Below, piece by piece: positions 25,143 to 35,338 of a stretch of DNA of 64,000 bases (the first letter of the stretch is position 1; every line of letters begins with the position of its first letter). The notes under the pieces are model-generated. The model did not search any database. It had not been told where the DNA came from and saw nothing but the letters and a program-made list of their open reading frames with translations. The stretch covers positions 1-64,000 of the forward strand of contig UBMU01000014.1 of NCBI GenBank assembly GCA_900466605.1. The letters are read 5' to 3'. The DNA is from Hyphomicrobiales bacterium (GTDB lineage Bacteria > Pseudomonadota > Alphaproteobacteria > Rhizobiales > Rhizobiaceae). The position numbers and the translations under genes were made by a program.

Positions 25143-28100
25143 CGGTGTGACGCGGTGACCTCCATCTTTCCGGTAGCAGTTCGGGCGGAAAGCTGCGGAC
25201 GATACATGTCCTCGACAACGGCAGCCGGATGATCATACGTGCCCGGTGTGACCGCGCGAACGACATAGGCGACATTGATCTCGCGGTTGTCGTCGGCCGT
25301 CCGGTTGAAGGCAGCAACAAAACGGTCGTTTCGGAATTCGGTGTGGGCGGCAGTCACGTCTCCGATCCATTCAAAATTCGTTAGTTGGGCACTGTCAACG
25401 AGGTTGGGATTGTCGATCTGGAAACCTGCTGGCAAAAGGTCGGTGACGATGATGCGCGAGGCCCAGTTGTTGCTTTCCGTGATGTGCAGCACTACCACAT
25501 ACCGCTCATTCTGCTTGGCCTCGGTGACATTCGCCTCTTCACCATCCAATGTGTAGTAGGTGCGCGAAATGGCAAAGCCGTCGCCACCAGCAGGAGGTGG
25601 TACGGCGGGAGCTGCGACCGTAGTGACAACAGCCGAGACCGGTTCACTGGTCTCGTTGGTGAGCGTGAGTGCGTTGCCCATCAGGGCGTCTCCGGTCATT
25701 TTTGCCATATAGGCACCGTTGTGGAGCGCCCCGTTGACATCGATCTTGATCGAATCGTCACCGCCCTGAATCGCGCGTGCAGCAAGCAACATCCACGCCT
25801 GCTCCTGGGTGCTTGTATACTTGCTACGGTTCCACTCTTTGGCGACAGCCTTCGCGAGATCTGGCACGACGGGTGGGACCGGCCGGCTCTCAGCTGCAAG
25901 CGCAAGGATTGCGGCACCATCGCGCAAGACGGAGCCATAGTCCGTCCTGGAGAAATTGACGCGTGCCACCATCGACTGCTCGGACATCTGCAGGGCGCCG
26001 ACGAAAATATTCTTCGAACGGACTGTATCGCCGTAAAGAGCCAATGCTGCTGCGATATGAGCCTTGGCGAGTGGCGTCGGGAAATCATTGATCATCGTAT
26101 CCGCATAATATCGAAGATCGCTGATCGCTGCTTTCTTGTTACGGGCAAGGACGTAGAGCGCGTAAGCAATCTGGTCGCCCTGATCCTTGACGTTGACGTC
26201 GTAGCTCAATGCGTTCTGAAGGTTTTCCAGCGCCTGTGCGAACGCCAGGTCCGGGACCTCGTATTTCTGCTCCCGAGCGCGAGTTAGGAAGTCGGTGACA
26301 TATGAATCGAGCCAGAGATCACCACTGTCTGGTCCCCACAGGCCGAAGCTGCCAACCGAGGCCTGATAAGACAGCACGCGATGGATGGCATCCTGAACCC
26401 GTTTTTTGACATCATCGTCATCTTCGAGACCCGCCTTCCTAGCTAGCTCACTCAGATAAAGCAAAGGCAGCGCACGGCTGGTCGTCTGCTCAGCGCAACC
26501 GAACGGATATCGATCAAGCGACATGAGGAGCGCCGGAATGTCAAAGGCAGCCGAACGCGTGACGCTGACGCTAACAGAGGCACCTGGCAGCACGCTGTCT
26601 GCCAACAATTCCTTGTCGACGGTCAATCGGGCAGCCGGATTGAGCGCCAAAACCCGGCGCTCGGTTAATGGAAGGACGGCCGGCCGGACAGGTACGTCGA
26701 CAGTCTGGTCGAGCGACAGCCCTCCTGCACCAGCCAGATTGATTGAAACGCTGCCATTACCCGGTTGCTTACCCTTGACTGCAAGGGCAAGGGCGGATTT
26801 GCCCCCTGCGCCCAGGGTGACTGTCTGCGGCGCTTGGTCGATACCCACTGCCGCATTTCCACCAACCGTTAATTTGAATTCGCCTGCCGGCGCATCCGTG
26901 TTGGCAATATCGAGGCGAAGTTCGGACGTGTCTCCAGGGGCCAGAAAGCGCGGCAGGCTCGCCGAGATGACGACTGGGTCGCGAATGATGACATCCTTTA
27001 TCGAATGGCCGACGCCCGTCTTCGACCAAGCGACCGCCATCACGCGAGCCGTGCCGTTAAATTGCGGAATATCGAAGCTGACTTTCGCCTTGCCCTCCGC
27101 ATCGAGTTTCACGGGACCGGAGAAGAAAGCGACGAGCTTTTGCGTTGGTGGGCTCCCCTGAAGCGCCACGGTGCCCCCGTCACCACCGGTCCTCAGCTTG
27201 CCAGTGGTACCAAGCGAACCGTCGATCAGCCGACCATAGATGTCACGGATCTCAAGGCCGAGTTGACGCTGGCCGAAATACCAGTCTTCGGGGTTTGGCG
27301 GCTCGTATCTGGTCAAATTGAGAATTCCGACATCAACGGCAGCGACAGTAACATAGGCCTCCTCGTTAGCCCCTGCACCGGCGACGGCAAAGGAGATCGG
27401 AAGCGGTGTCCGTGGCAGCATTTTTTCCGGCGCTTCGATCGCAACCTTCAACGCACGCCCGGCAGGGTCGACCTTCAGCCATTTCACGCCGATGGCGCGC
27501 ATGGGCATGTGGCTGTCCTGGGCGTCGCCAGGGCGGAATAAAGTGGCGGTCACATACGCGCCTGCGCCCCAGTCGGGGGTAACCGGAATGTCGATCTCGC
27601 CGCCGGTTTCCCCGATTGATGCGTTCTTTATGGCGACAAGGTTCTCTGTTCCCGCCACAATCATCAGTTCACCGGCATAACGGGACGAGATTTTCAACTT
27701 GGCTGTCTCTCCGACCTGGTAGCTTTCCTTGTCGAGAGCGATCTCCAGCCCGTCAGGGGTCTCCGTCGATGTCGCCTGAACAAACCAGCCCGCATCGAAC
27801 TCAACACTGGATGCGGGGCCGTTTGTCTCCGTACTTTCGACTTCCAGTCGGTATCGCCCCCATGCAACCGGGGATGAAATCTTTCCTCCGTCCACAGATG
27901 CATCAACGTTGCCGTTGGCGACTTGCTCGGCAGTGTAGATCGGCTCGTATTTCCAGGCGGTGCCGTCGCGATACCATTGATAGTCACGGTTCAGCTTGTA
28001 GAGCTTCCAGTGCAAGCCGCTCATGGCCTGCTTCTCGCCCTCTGTACCGACCCCGATGACTGTGAAGTTGGCGATCGAATTCTCGCCAAGGTCACCGGAA

Positions 28101-30616
28101 AATTCCGGCTTGATACCGATCATTGAACCCTGGTTCTTGACAGGAAGAACGAGAGAACGCTCGATGGCGCGACCACCGGCTTCCTGCATTCTTATGTAGA
28201 CGGTGGCGTTGAGAAGTTGCGTCGTCGCAGGCAGATCGCCGACGGTCAGCTCGGTTATGCCTTCACCATTCTCGTCAAGTTCAGGAAGCCCTTCGATTGT
28301 CTGACGGGTGTCTTCGTTGGCTTCCTCGTCGGCCAGGCCAAAGTAGAAGCCCGGGAATGCATCGGTCTGGCGTGTCGGCTTGATGACGACGTCGCCTTCT
28401 AGAAAGAGCCCTGCAGCGGGCGCACCGTAAAGATACTTGCCGCTGATGTCGATTGTCGCGGGTGTCTCCGAACCGATGACCTTCGCCTCAGTCGTAATCT
28501 CCAGGTCGGTCCGGTCGGGCACGAAGTCATCGACTAGGAAGGTCTTCGATCCAATCGGGGTGCTTTTTGGATCGGTGTGTATGTTCATTGTCCAGGTGCC
28601 GCGCATGGCGTTTTCCTGGACAGGCAGATCGATTGCATACCCGCCGACATTGCTCGTCTGGCTGACGATCCTGCGATCTTCGACTCCGTCGGGTCGCAGG
28701 AATATGAAGGTCAGGGGCAGGTTGTCGATAGCTTTGCCATCGCTATCGCGAGCAAGGGCGGCCGCATGCACAATTTCACCGGCACGGTAGATGCCTCGTT
28801 CTGTCCAGCTCAAAACATCGATGGCGCCAGGTGAAGCACGGCCTGTCACCCCGCGATCGGAGAGATCAAAGCCCGCGCGCGTCATGTCGAGAAAGACGTA
28901 GTCGGCTACACCTTTCCTTGCAGTAACAACTGCGGGCGTCAGGGCTGCCGTTGCGCGCAATAGGCCAGCCGTGAACGTCGCCCGGCCGTTCTCATCCGTC
29001 GTTGCCGTTCCAAGGACTTCGTTGTTCTTCGCCAGTAGCGCCAGCTCAACGCCAGAGATTGGCTTTGCCGTTGACAGGGATCGGGTGAACACGTTCAGAC
29101 CATCCGTACCGGCATAGGTCGTGATGCCGATGTCGGAAACGACGAACCATTGCGTCGCCTGGGCGTTCCAGTCCTGGTTCGGCGCGTTTGGAGCCGTTGC
29201 CGTCAGCACATAGACGCCCGGCTTGCGCTCGGGTAGCGCCTCGTCGACAGGGAAGCTCGTGACAACGTCCTTGTTGAGATCGCTGGCGATGTCGATCGAC
29301 CCCTGCCAGACCAGCTCGCCGCTCTCGTCTTCAATTCTCTGCGCGCTGTAGCCGTCAAGCTGAGTTAGAAACTGTGAGCTCGTCAAAAGCGGAGCGATGC
29401 CGCGGTCGCCTATACGGTAGAGCTTGAGGTTTGCAGAGCCCATGTTGACGGAAACGATTGGCACGCCACGACGAGCAGTCGACGGCAGCACAAAGCTGTC
29501 GCCAGTAAAGCGAACGCTTGCACTACGATCCTTGACATAGATATCAAGGCTCACCGGTGCCTCCAGGACCTCGTCGACAGATGAAGGCAGCCCGGTACGG
29601 AACGCGAGCTTGTAGTTTTCGCCATGCGTCAGCCCTTCGACGCAGATCTGCTTGTCTTTGGCTTCGAGCGCTTTTGGAGATGCACCATTCAACGTTACGA
29701 ATGGCGTGTAGTCCAACGTCTTGACCAGCGGTTCGGAAAATGTCGCGCAGGCACGTGGATTTGCACTGTCCGTGTCAACAGTATGCTCAGTGATGCGAAA
29801 TCCTTGCGTGGATTTCAGCTGGACAAACGCCGCCTGAACTTCCTTGGAGCCTACAAGCGCCAAGCTTGCCTTATAGGCATTGAGGGCCGCGCGATAGCTG
29901 GTGTTCTTTTCAAGTGCAACGGCAAGTACAGAAAGTGCCTCGGCGCGGCCAGACGCCGTTCGCGTCAGCTCGTAGCCATTTACTGCCGCAAGAACAGCCT
30001 GTGCGTAGATATCGCTGCCATTGTTGTCGTCGGATTTGACAAAGCTGTCACCGGCGCGTGCTACCTCAAGCCACAAGTCGGAGTTCTCTGGCGAAAGAGC
30101 CAGCGCACTGCGGAATGATTTAACCGCATCGGTGATGTTGCCTGCAGTGAGATCGAGGCGGCCGTTTGCGATAAGACTGTCGGCGCTCTGACCCTGCTGG
30201 TCGTCAGCTACTTCGAGGCTGGCCTTGTCATCACGAGCCTGTTGGATGACGTCGCCGGTGAGAAAGCCAAGGCGAGGGGCTGCGCCGATATCTGGCTCCT
30301 GCTTCGTGGTCGCAGTCTCGACGATTTTGCCAGCGATGGCGCCTGGAAAGGCGTTCATCGTCTTAAAGTCGGATTTCAGGAAGCACCAATTCACCTTCGG
30401 GTTGTATGTGAAGGCCTTACAGGATTTATCTCCAATGCAGGACGCCTTGCACTGGTCGAGCGTCAAATTTTGCTCTGTGCGCAAATCGAAGCCAAAGTAG
30501 TCGGCGTCCTGAATCGTTTGGATCGAGCGCGCTTTCTCGGCTGCTATCGCGTGAGAGCCTGCAGCGATCGAAGCGAGAGCAAAGGTGGCGAAGGCAAAAA
30601 ACGCGCGTACAGACAT
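25139..30616 (-). CDS. Bacterial alpha-2-macroglobulin with thioester and PAN domain
   Basis: An 1825-residue secreted protein. The Sec signal peptide (about residues 1-26, SVRAFFAFATFALASIAAGSHAIAA) has no lipobox cysteine, so unlike Escherichia coli YfhM it should be soluble in the periplasm. A PAN/Apple-type domain with four cysteines spans about 35-85, followed by a helical repeat region, MG domains, and the thioester motif GCAEQ with Cys1374 in PFGCAEQTTSRALPLLYL. The terpenoid-cyclase-like thioester domain and a receptor-like C-terminal domain follow. The thioester covalently traps attacking proteases. The ATG at 30616 has GGGGGGAC upstream. It is co-transcribed with pbpC downstream. 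Confidence 0.93.
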   Translation of the reverse strand: MSVRAFFAFATFALASIAAGSHAIAAEKARSIQTIQDADYFGFDLRTEQNLTLDQCKASCIGDKSCKAFTYNPKVNWCFLKSDFKTMNAFPGAIAGKIVETATTKQEPDIGAAPRLGFLTGDVIQQARDDKASLEVADDQQGQSADSLIANGRLDLTAGNITDAVKSFRSALALSPENSDLWLEVARAGDSFVKSDDNNGSDIYAQAVLAAVNGYELTRTASGRAEALSVLAVALEKNTSYRAALNAYKASLALVGSKEVQAAFVQLKSTQGFRITEHTVDTDSANPRACATFSEPLVKTLDYTPFVTLNGASPKALEAKDKQICVEGLTHGENYKLAFRTGLPSSVDEVLEAPVSLDIYVKDRSASVRFTGDSFVLPSTARRGVPIVSVNMGSANLKLYRIGDRGIAPLLTSSQFLTQLDGYSAQRIEDESGELVWQGSIDIASDLNKDVVTSFPVDEALPERKPGVYVLTATAPNAPNQDWNAQATQWFVVSDIGITTYAGTDGLNVFTRSLSTAKPISGVELALLAKNNEVLGTATTDENGRATFTAGLLRATAALTPAVVTARKGVADYVFLDMTRAGFDLSDRGVTGRASPGAIDVLSWTERGIYRAGEIVHAAALARDSDGKAIDNLPLTFIFLRPDGVEDRRIVSQTSNVGGYAIDLPVQENAMRGTWTMNIHTDPKSTPIGSKTFLVDDFVPDRTDLEITTEAKVIGSETPATIDISGKYLYGAPAAGLFLEGDVVIKPTRQTDAFPGFYFGLADEEANEDTRQTIEGLPELDENGEGITELTVGDLPATTQLLNATVYIRMQEAGGRAIERSLVLPVKNQGSMIGIKPEFSGDLGENSIANFTVIGVGTEGEKQAMSGLHWKLYKLNRDYQWYRDGTAWKYEPIYTAEQVANGNVDASVDGGKISSPVAWGRYRLEVESTETNGPASSVEFDAGWFVQATSTETPDGLEIALDKESYQVGETAKLKISSRYAGELMIVAGTENLVAIKNASIGETGGEIDIPVTPDWGAGAYVTATLFRPGDAQDSHMPMRAIGVKWLKVDPAGRALKVAIEAPEKMLPRTPLPISFAVAGAGANEEAYVTVAAVDVGILNLTRYEPPNPEDWYFGQRQLGLEIRDIYGRLIDGSLGTTGKLRTGGDGGTVALQGSPPTQKLVAFFSGPVKLDAEGKAKVSFDIPQFNGTARVMAVAWSKTGVGHSIKDVIIRDPVVISASLPRFLAPGDTSELRLDIANTDAPAGEFKLTVGGNAAVGIDQAPQTVTLGAGGKSALALAVKGKQPGNGSVSINLAGAGGLSLDQTVDVPVRPAVLPLTERRVLALNPAARLTVDKELLADSVLPGASVSVSVTRSAAFDIPALLMSLDRYPFGCAEQTTSRALPLLYLSELARKAGLEDDDDVKKRVQDAIHRVLSYQASVGSFGLWGPDSGDLWLDSYVTDFLTRAREQKYEVPDLAFAQALENLQNALSYDVNVKDQGDQIAYALYVLARNKKAAISDLRYYADTMINDFPTPLAKAHIAAALALYGDTVRSKNIFVGALQMSEQSMVARVNFSRTDYGSVLRDGAAILALAAESRPVPPVVPDLAKAVAKEWNRSKYTSTQEQAWMLLAARAIQGGDDSIKIDVNGALHNGAYMAKMTGDALMGNALTLTNETSEPVSAVVTTVAAPAVPPPAGGDGFAISRTYYTLDGEEANVTEAKQNERYVVVLHITESNNWASRIIVTDLLPAGFQIDNPNLVDSAQLTNFEWIGDVTAAHTEFRNDRFVAAFNRTADDNREINVAYVVRAVTPGTYDHPAAVVEDMYRPQLSARTATGKMEVTASHR

Positions 30617-31154
30617 AGGTCCCCCCAAGATGCTGGCGCTGATCTGGGTGCACTCTCGGCACTCTGTATCCGGTTGTCAACACAGCCAAATTCTGTTTCA
30701 GATCAATCAAACTGGCCATCGGGTTCAAACATGGTTGCCGCACCACGGGTCTGCTTTGCCGACGCCGTCACTACCCGAAGACGATCAGATAGTGGAGTGA
30801 ACAGCCGCTAGCCCATGGCCATCTGCCAGACCGCCTGATGTCCCGGTTCGACAGCCCGCCAGGCCGATCATCCCGGCCATCTTTCCGTGCAAGATCGAAA
30901 AATTGAAGATTGTCTTTTAACCCTCAAGGCAGCGCTTGCCTCCTGTCAAGGGGTTGATATCTCGAGCGGAACGACCAGCATCTTACGTGCAGTGCGGATT
31001 CCAATTGACGATTTTTGAATGTTAACAGTGCTTTGCCGGCCGGCGATCGCGCTCCACCCCGGAACAAACTGCCCCTTTTGCCGTTATCGGCAGGCCCAAC
31101 ACACAGTTGCGCAGTAGCCAATGTCGTATGATGAGTAGAAGCGAAGGGGTGTCC
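30617..31154. other. Intergenic region of about 540 nt
   Basis: Lies between the divergent macroglobulin gene and the small response regulator. Open frames here are shadows without family resemblance or ribosome-binding sites. I see no strong hairpin or repeat. The promoters of both flanking genes must be here. Confidence 0.4.
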
Positions 31155-31571
31155 ATGGCCACCGATGTCGAATGCAAGTTCCGGGAAAACCGTGCTCATG
31201 GCGTCTTGATCGTGGAGGATGAGTTCTTGATTGCCCTGGACCTTGAAATGACCGTCAGGGACATGGGCCTTGATGTCGTGGGTCTGGCGAGTGACAAGGA
31301 ACAGGCCCTGAAGCTTGCGCCAATGGCAGACATTGCGTTTGTCGATGTCAATCTGGCGGATGGTGCAACTGGTCCCGAAATTGGACAGCGGCTCGTGGAT
31401 GAGTTCGGCGTCGCCGTCGTATTTATGACCGGCAATCCGGAGGCGGTGGCGGGCCGAGTTCAAGGAGCGCTTGGTGTCGTCAGCAAGCCGGCGAGTACAT
31501 CGATCGTTCAGAGATCGCTGCGCCATGCGGTTGCTGCCAGGCGCAGCGGTGGACTTGTGACGGCCGGCTAA
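31155..31571 (+). CDS. Single-domain response regulator
   Basis: A 138-residue receiver protein without output domain: VLIVEDEFLIALDLEMTV (E21, D22), AFVDVNLADG (phosphoacceptor D64), VVFMTGNPEAV (T92) and VVSKP (K111). All phosphotransfer residues are present. The sequence resembles the receivers of HWE/HisKA2-linked, PhyR-like stress systems of alphaproteobacteria, so it may relay or absorb phosphate in such a network; that is inference. Start ATG at 31155 with GAAGGGG upstream; longer starts (31107, 31128) are less likely. Convergent with uxuA 24 nt away. Confidence 0.85.
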   Translation: MATDVECKFRENRAHGVLIVEDEFLIALDLEMTVRDMGLDVVGLASDKEQALKLAPMADIAFVDVNLADGATGPEIGQRLVDEFGVAVVFMTGNPEAVAGRVQGALGVVSKPASTSIVQRSLRHAVAARRSGGLVTAG

Positions 31572-31595
31572 AAAATAGCCCGCACGCTACCCTGT

Positions 31596-32783
31596 CTATG
31601 CGGCTTGAGCGTCCAACTGATCGATGGCGGCAATGACTCCTCTGAGTTCCGCCAGACCCTTGAGCCGCCCTATGCAAGAGTAGCCAGGGTTGACCTTCTT
31701 CGTTTGGTCATCGATCAGGAGATGGCCGTGATCCGGTCGCATCGGAATGACGCTGTCTGACCTGCCAGTCGCTGCCCGCCGGCGCTCTTCCTTGCGAATG
31801 ACCGATATCAGAGAAACCATATTCACATCCCCGCCGAGATGCTCTGACTCGATGAACGAGCCGTCGACCTCCTTGCTGACATTGCGCAGGTGCGCAAAGT
31901 GAATGCGATCGGCGAAACGCCTGGCCATGCTGACGACATCGTTGCCGTGCCTGGAGCCATAGGATCCGGCGCAAAGGGTAATGCCATTGGCTTTCTCATC
32001 GACCGCCGACAGAATTGTATGAATATCCTCTGCTTTCGACACAACGCGTGGCAGCCCAAAGAGTGAAAATGGAGGATCGTCTGGGTGAATCGCAAGGCGA
32101 ACCCCGTTTTCGGCAGCCACGGGAACGACCTCCTTTAGAAAATCGACAAGATTGCTACGCATGTCGTCATCTGAAAGTTCGTTGAACGCTTCGATGTGCC
32201 CGCGGATGGTGTCGCGGGTGTGGCTGTCTTCGCCACCGGGCAACCCCGCTATGATATTGCTCTCGAGGGTTTCCACATCCGCAGCACTCATATTGCGAAG
32301 TCGGCTTCGAGCAGCCTCCACAAGCTCGGCTGCGTAGCTCTCATCGGCCCCGACGCGCTTCAAAACAAAGACGTCATAGGCAATGAAGTCGACCATGTCG
32401 AAGCGGAGCGCGAACCCACCGACGGGGGTCGGATAAAGCAGGTTTGTTCGCGTCCAGTCGACAACCGGCATGAAATTGTAGCAGACGACAGGCACACCGC
32501 CCTTGCCGAGATTGGCGAGGCTTTGCTTCCACGCATCGACATAGCTATGCCAGTTCTCGTTTCTCAGCTTGATTGCGGAATTGACCGGAATGGATTCGCA
32601 AACCGACCAGACCATCCCGGCGTTCTTCACCAGTGCCATCCTTTCGGCGACGTCATCAGGTGTCCACACTCGACCGTCATAGATATGATGAAGGGCGGTC
32701 ACGATGCCATGCGCGCCGGCCTGGCGGGCGTGTGACAACGTCACGGGATCCTGTGGTCCAAACCAGCGCCAGCTCTCAAGCAT
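31596..32783 (-). CDS. uxuA: Mannonate dehydratase
   Basis: A 395-residue UxuA-family enzyme that converts D-mannonate to 2-keto-3-deoxy-D-gluconate in hexuronate breakdown. Family features: MLESWRWFGPQDPVTLSHARQAG, GIVTALHHIYDGRVWT, VVCYNFMPVVDWTRT, LAIHPDDPPFSLFGLPRVVS, TLCAGSYGSRHGNDV, FAHLRN and DGSFIESEHLGGDV. The ATG at 32783 has GGAGGAG upstream. It is divergent from a GntR regulator with an SDR dehydrogenase behind it, suggesting a small regulated sugar-acid module. The dehydrogenase may supply mannonate from fructuronate. Confidence 0.93.
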   Translation of the reverse strand: MLESWRWFGPQDPVTLSHARQAGAHGIVTALHHIYDGRVWTPDDVAERMALVKNAGMVWSVCESIPVNSAIKLRNENWHSYVDAWKQSLANLGKGGVPVVCYNFMPVVDWTRTNLLYPTPVGGFALRFDMVDFIAYDVFVLKRVGADESYAAELVEAARSRLRNMSAADVETLESNIIAGLPGGEDSHTRDTIRGHIEAFNELSDDDMRSNLVDFLKEVVPVAAENGVRLAIHPDDPPFSLFGLPRVVSKAEDIHTILSAVDEKANGITLCAGSYGSRHGNDVVSMARRFADRIHFAHLRNVSKEVDGSFIESEHLGGDVNMVSLISVIRKEERRRAATGRSDSVIPMRPDHGHLLIDDQTKKVNPGYSCIGRLKGLAELRGVIAAIDQLDAQAA

Positions 32784-32801
32784 TGCAACTCCTCCCAAAA
32801 A

Positions 32802-32873
32802 TGTTGGACAATTAAGCTAGATCTTCGACAATCTCGCAAGAAAAAAGTTATCGTTGTGAAATTAAGACCAACA
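32802..32873. promoter_or_regulatory. Candidate GntR operator pair between uxuA and its regulator
   Basis: TGTTGGAC (32802-32809) and GACCAACA (32866-32873) are near-complementary arms (7 of 8) placed on either side of the 122-nt divergent promoter region. FCD-type GntR regulators commonly bind GT...AC dyads, so these are candidate half-sites; the match is modest. Confidence 0.3.
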
Positions 32874-32905
32874 TAATACGCTCCACGGACTAGGAGGTGT
32901 TCGGC

Positions 32906-33583
32906 GTGGAAACAGGCAATCGGGCTTCGGCCGTGGATGATGTGGTACGCCAAATCCGCGCCCTCATCAAACAGCGCGGTCTTGGCGTCGGAGACGTCTT
33001 GCCGAGTGAGGCCGAACTCGCATCGATGTTTGATTCCAGCCGGAATACGGTGCGCGAGGCCTTTCGCACATTGAAGGCTTATGGCGTTGCCGAATCCAGA
33101 CAAAAGGTCGGCGCCGTTCTGACGGATCACCATCAGACTGCGATGCGGGATCTGTTTTCTTTTGCCATGGAGATTTCGGTTGATGCCTTCCGCGACATAC
33201 AGGGCTTTCGGCGCCTGACTGAGATGAACCTCTTCGATCTGCTTGCCGAGCGGCTCACGGAAGCAGTCTTTGACGAGATGGAGGCAATCAACGTGTCCAT
33301 CCTGGCGGCCGAAGGTGCGGAGCGTGCCTCCGAGCTTGATTTTCAGTTCCACCGCCTGCTGGTCGATGCAGCAGGTAACCGCACATTGTCCGAAACCTAT
33401 GGCATGCTGAAGCCGGTCATCCAGCGATTGATGCTCGCTGGCAAGTCGCAACGGGTCGCCTTGAAGAGCGTTGTGGTCGAGCACAATGACATTCTTCAGG
33501 CGCTGCGCCACCGCAATAGGATTGCCTTTGTCTATCATATGGACCGTCATTTGAGCGCCGGTCTTGAGTTCATTTCTGGCTAG
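32906..33583 (+). CDS. FadR/GntR-family transcriptional regulator (FCD domain)
   Basis: A 225-residue regulator. The N-terminal winged helix (about 8-75) is VVRQIRALIKQRGLGVGDVLPSEAELASMFDSSRNTVREAFRTLKAYGV. The C-terminal all-helical FCD ligand-binding domain (about 90-215) carries the metal-binding-type residues in ELDFQFHRLLVDAAGN and VVEHNDILQAL...HMDRHL. It probably represses the divergent uxuA and the downstream SDR until a hexuronate intermediate binds. The GTG at 32906 is seven bases after AGGAGGT and is preferred to the GTG at 32897. The SDR gene follows after 26 nt. Confidence 0.88.
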   Translation: METGNRASAVDDVVRQIRALIKQRGLGVGDVLPSEAELASMFDSSRNTVREAFRTLKAYGVAESRQKVGAVLTDHHQTAMRDLFSFAMEISVDAFRDIQGFRRLTEMNLFDLLAERLTEAVFDEMEAINVSILAAEGAERASELDFQFHRLLVDAAGNRTLSETYGMLKPVIQRLMLAGKSQRVALKSVVVEHNDILQALRHRNRIAFVYHMDRHLSAGLEFISG

Positions 33584-33609
33584 AGGTGCCGATAGGGCGG
33601 GAGAATCTG

Positions 33610-34395
33610 ATGGGTGAGTTCAATGGCAAGGTTGCCGTTGTTACAGGGACAACTGGTATCGGGCGAGCAATTGCCTTGCGCTTGGCGCGAGACGGAGCCC
33701 GTGTCGCCGCTCTTGGCATCGACATAAGCGCGAACACTGAACTCGCGAAGATTGCTACGGCAAATAAGCTCGAACTGCGCGTCGTCCATACCGATGTCGC
33801 TGAGCCCACCAGTGTTGGCGATGCCTTCGCGCAAGTCATTGCCGACCTTGGCGGGGTCGACATCATCGCCAATTCGGCGGCAGTGCATCCATACGGCAAT
33901 GCGACCGATACGCCATTCGAGACGTTCATGCGCTGTATGGCGGTGAATGTCGGCTCCATTCATCTGACGGCGGAGCACGGAGTGCCGGAAATGCGAAAGC
34001 GGGGCGGCGGCGCGATCATCAATATCTCGAGTGTCCAAGGCTTTGCCTGCCAGCCTGGCGTCTCGGCCTATGTTGCATCAAAGGGCGCAATCCATGCTTT
34101 GACACGGGCGATGGCAATTGATTTTGCGCCTGACAAGATCCGCGTCGTGTCGATCAGCCCCGGCTCGGTGCGTACACCAATCCTGGAACTGGCCGCGCGA
34201 ACTTTCGAGGGAGAGGATGCCGATGTCGCCGCTGTGTTTTCGCGCTTCGGCCAGGCACACCCCCTCGGCCGCATAGGGGAACCAGAAGAAGTAGCAGCGC
34301 TCGCAGCTTTCCTTGCCTCCGACGCTGCGGCATTCATCACCGGATCTGATCACCGGATTGATGGTGGTTTGACGGCGGGCATCGGCGTACGTTGA
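33610..34395 (+). CDS. Short-chain dehydrogenase/reductase, probably sugar-acid related
   Basis: A 261-residue classical SDR. Cofactor motif VVTGTTGIGRAIA, catalytic Ser in INISSVQG, YVASK (YxxxK), and PGSVRTPI. The usual NNAG is NSAA here. The ATG at 33610 has GGGAGA upstream. It lies 26 nt after the GntR gene and near uxuA, so a fructuronate/mannonate-type oxidoreductase role is a reasonable inference, but SDR substrates cannot be read from sequence. Confidence 0.82.
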   Translation: MGEFNGKVAVVTGTTGIGRAIALRLARDGARVAALGIDISANTELAKIATANKLELRVVHTDVAEPTSVGDAFAQVIADLGGVDIIANSAAVHPYGNATDTPFETFMRCMAVNVGSIHLTAEHGVPEMRKRGGGAIINISSVQGFACQPGVSAYVASKGAIHALTRAMAIDFAPDKIRVVSISPGSVRTPILELAARTFEGEDADVAAVFSRFGQAHPLGRIGEPEEVAALAAFLASDAAAFITGSDHRIDGGLTAGIGVR

Positions 34396-34459
34396 GCCCA
34401 CCGCAGCTAGATGTCGTCATCGTTTCTTGACGTTGATCATTCGCGGCGCATTGAAAGCG

Positions 34460-35338
34460 TTAGGTTGGCTGCAGTGTGCCGAAGACCGCAACGAGGCCCA
34501 GAATCGCAAAACCGAGCGCAATTTCTGATGCGGTCAACCATTTCAGAGGTTGCGATGATCGGCTGCGGGCGAGCCTGGGAACGAAAACGTATCGATTGGT
34601 AATCGCAAGGCCAACGAGAGCACACACGATCAGGATCTTTATGCTGAGTAACACCTGATAGGTTAGCTGCCAATTCAGCGGCGCTGATCCGATCACGAGG
34701 AGCGTGTTGGCAACACCGGTCGCGATCACCAGCGCGACCGCTGCATGTCCTGCCGTCGAAAAACGCTCCAGTGCGCGTCGCGCGTCCTGTCTCCATTGCG
34801 GGTCGCGCAACGTCGGTAACAGGATAACAACAGGCACCAGCGCCCCGAGCCAGGCGCCCCCCGACAGAAGATGAAGCCCGTCATTAAGGCGGTGCAAAGT
34901 TCGCAGCCAGCCACTGTTCATAGCCGCGTGGCCGCTGACGGTCATGCTGACGAGCACAAGAGCGGCGCTGATAGCGACAGCGCGGCCTTTGCGGTGAGCA
35001 GGTGCCAGGCACGAGAGGACAAGAAGGAGCACAGCACTGGCCTGGGCTATCCAGGCCTGTCCGACGCTGGTTCCAGTAAGAATGGATCTCAGCATCTCCG
35101 GCACAAACGCATCCCTCCACCCGCCACCGATCGTCGCCGCTCGCAGAGGAAGCATGAATACGGTAGCGGCGACGATCAGGACAATCGAAATGCTATGCCA
35201 AATTCGCAGTCGCCGGCTCAATTGCATCGCCAAACCGGCGGGTAAAACAAAGCTGAGGTAGGCAGATGCGCCCCACAAAAACATGGCGGAGCCATAAAGA
35301 AAAAAGCGGCAAAAGATCAGCGCAACGTCTGGTGTCAC
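34460..35338 (-). CDS. copD: Copper resistance membrane protein CopD
   Basis: A 292-residue inner-membrane protein with about eight hydrophobic helices, matching CopD/PcoD: LIFCRFFLYGSAMFLWGASAYL at the start, HAAMNSGW, DGLHLLSGGAWLGALVPVVIL (conserved HxxxxxxWxG) and RFSTAGHAAVALVIATGVAN. It works with CopC in copper import or handling across the inner membrane. The GTG at 35338 overlaps the copC TGA (GTGA), so I choose it over the longer start at 35401. Last gene of a four-gene minus-strand copper operon. Confidence 0.88.
   Translation of the reverse strand: MTPDVALIFCRFFLYGSAMFLWGASAYLSFVLPAGLAMQLSRRLRIWHSISIVLIVAATVFMLPLRAATIGGGWRDAFVPEMLRSILTGTSVGQAWIAQASAVLLLVLSCLAPAHRKGRAVAISAALVLVSMTVSGHAAMNSGWLRTLHRLNDGLHLLSGGAWLGALVPVVILLPTLRDPQWRQDARRALERFSTAGHAAVALVIATGVANTLLVIGSAPLNWQLTYQVLLSIKILIVCALVGLAITNRYVFVPRLARSRSSQPLKWLTASEIALGFAILGLVAVFGTLQPT

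Noticed and set aside
30617..31154. A hidden gene in the 540-nt gap upstream of the macroglobulin gene
   Set aside because: All open frames there lack ribosome-binding sites and resemble translated non-coding sequence.
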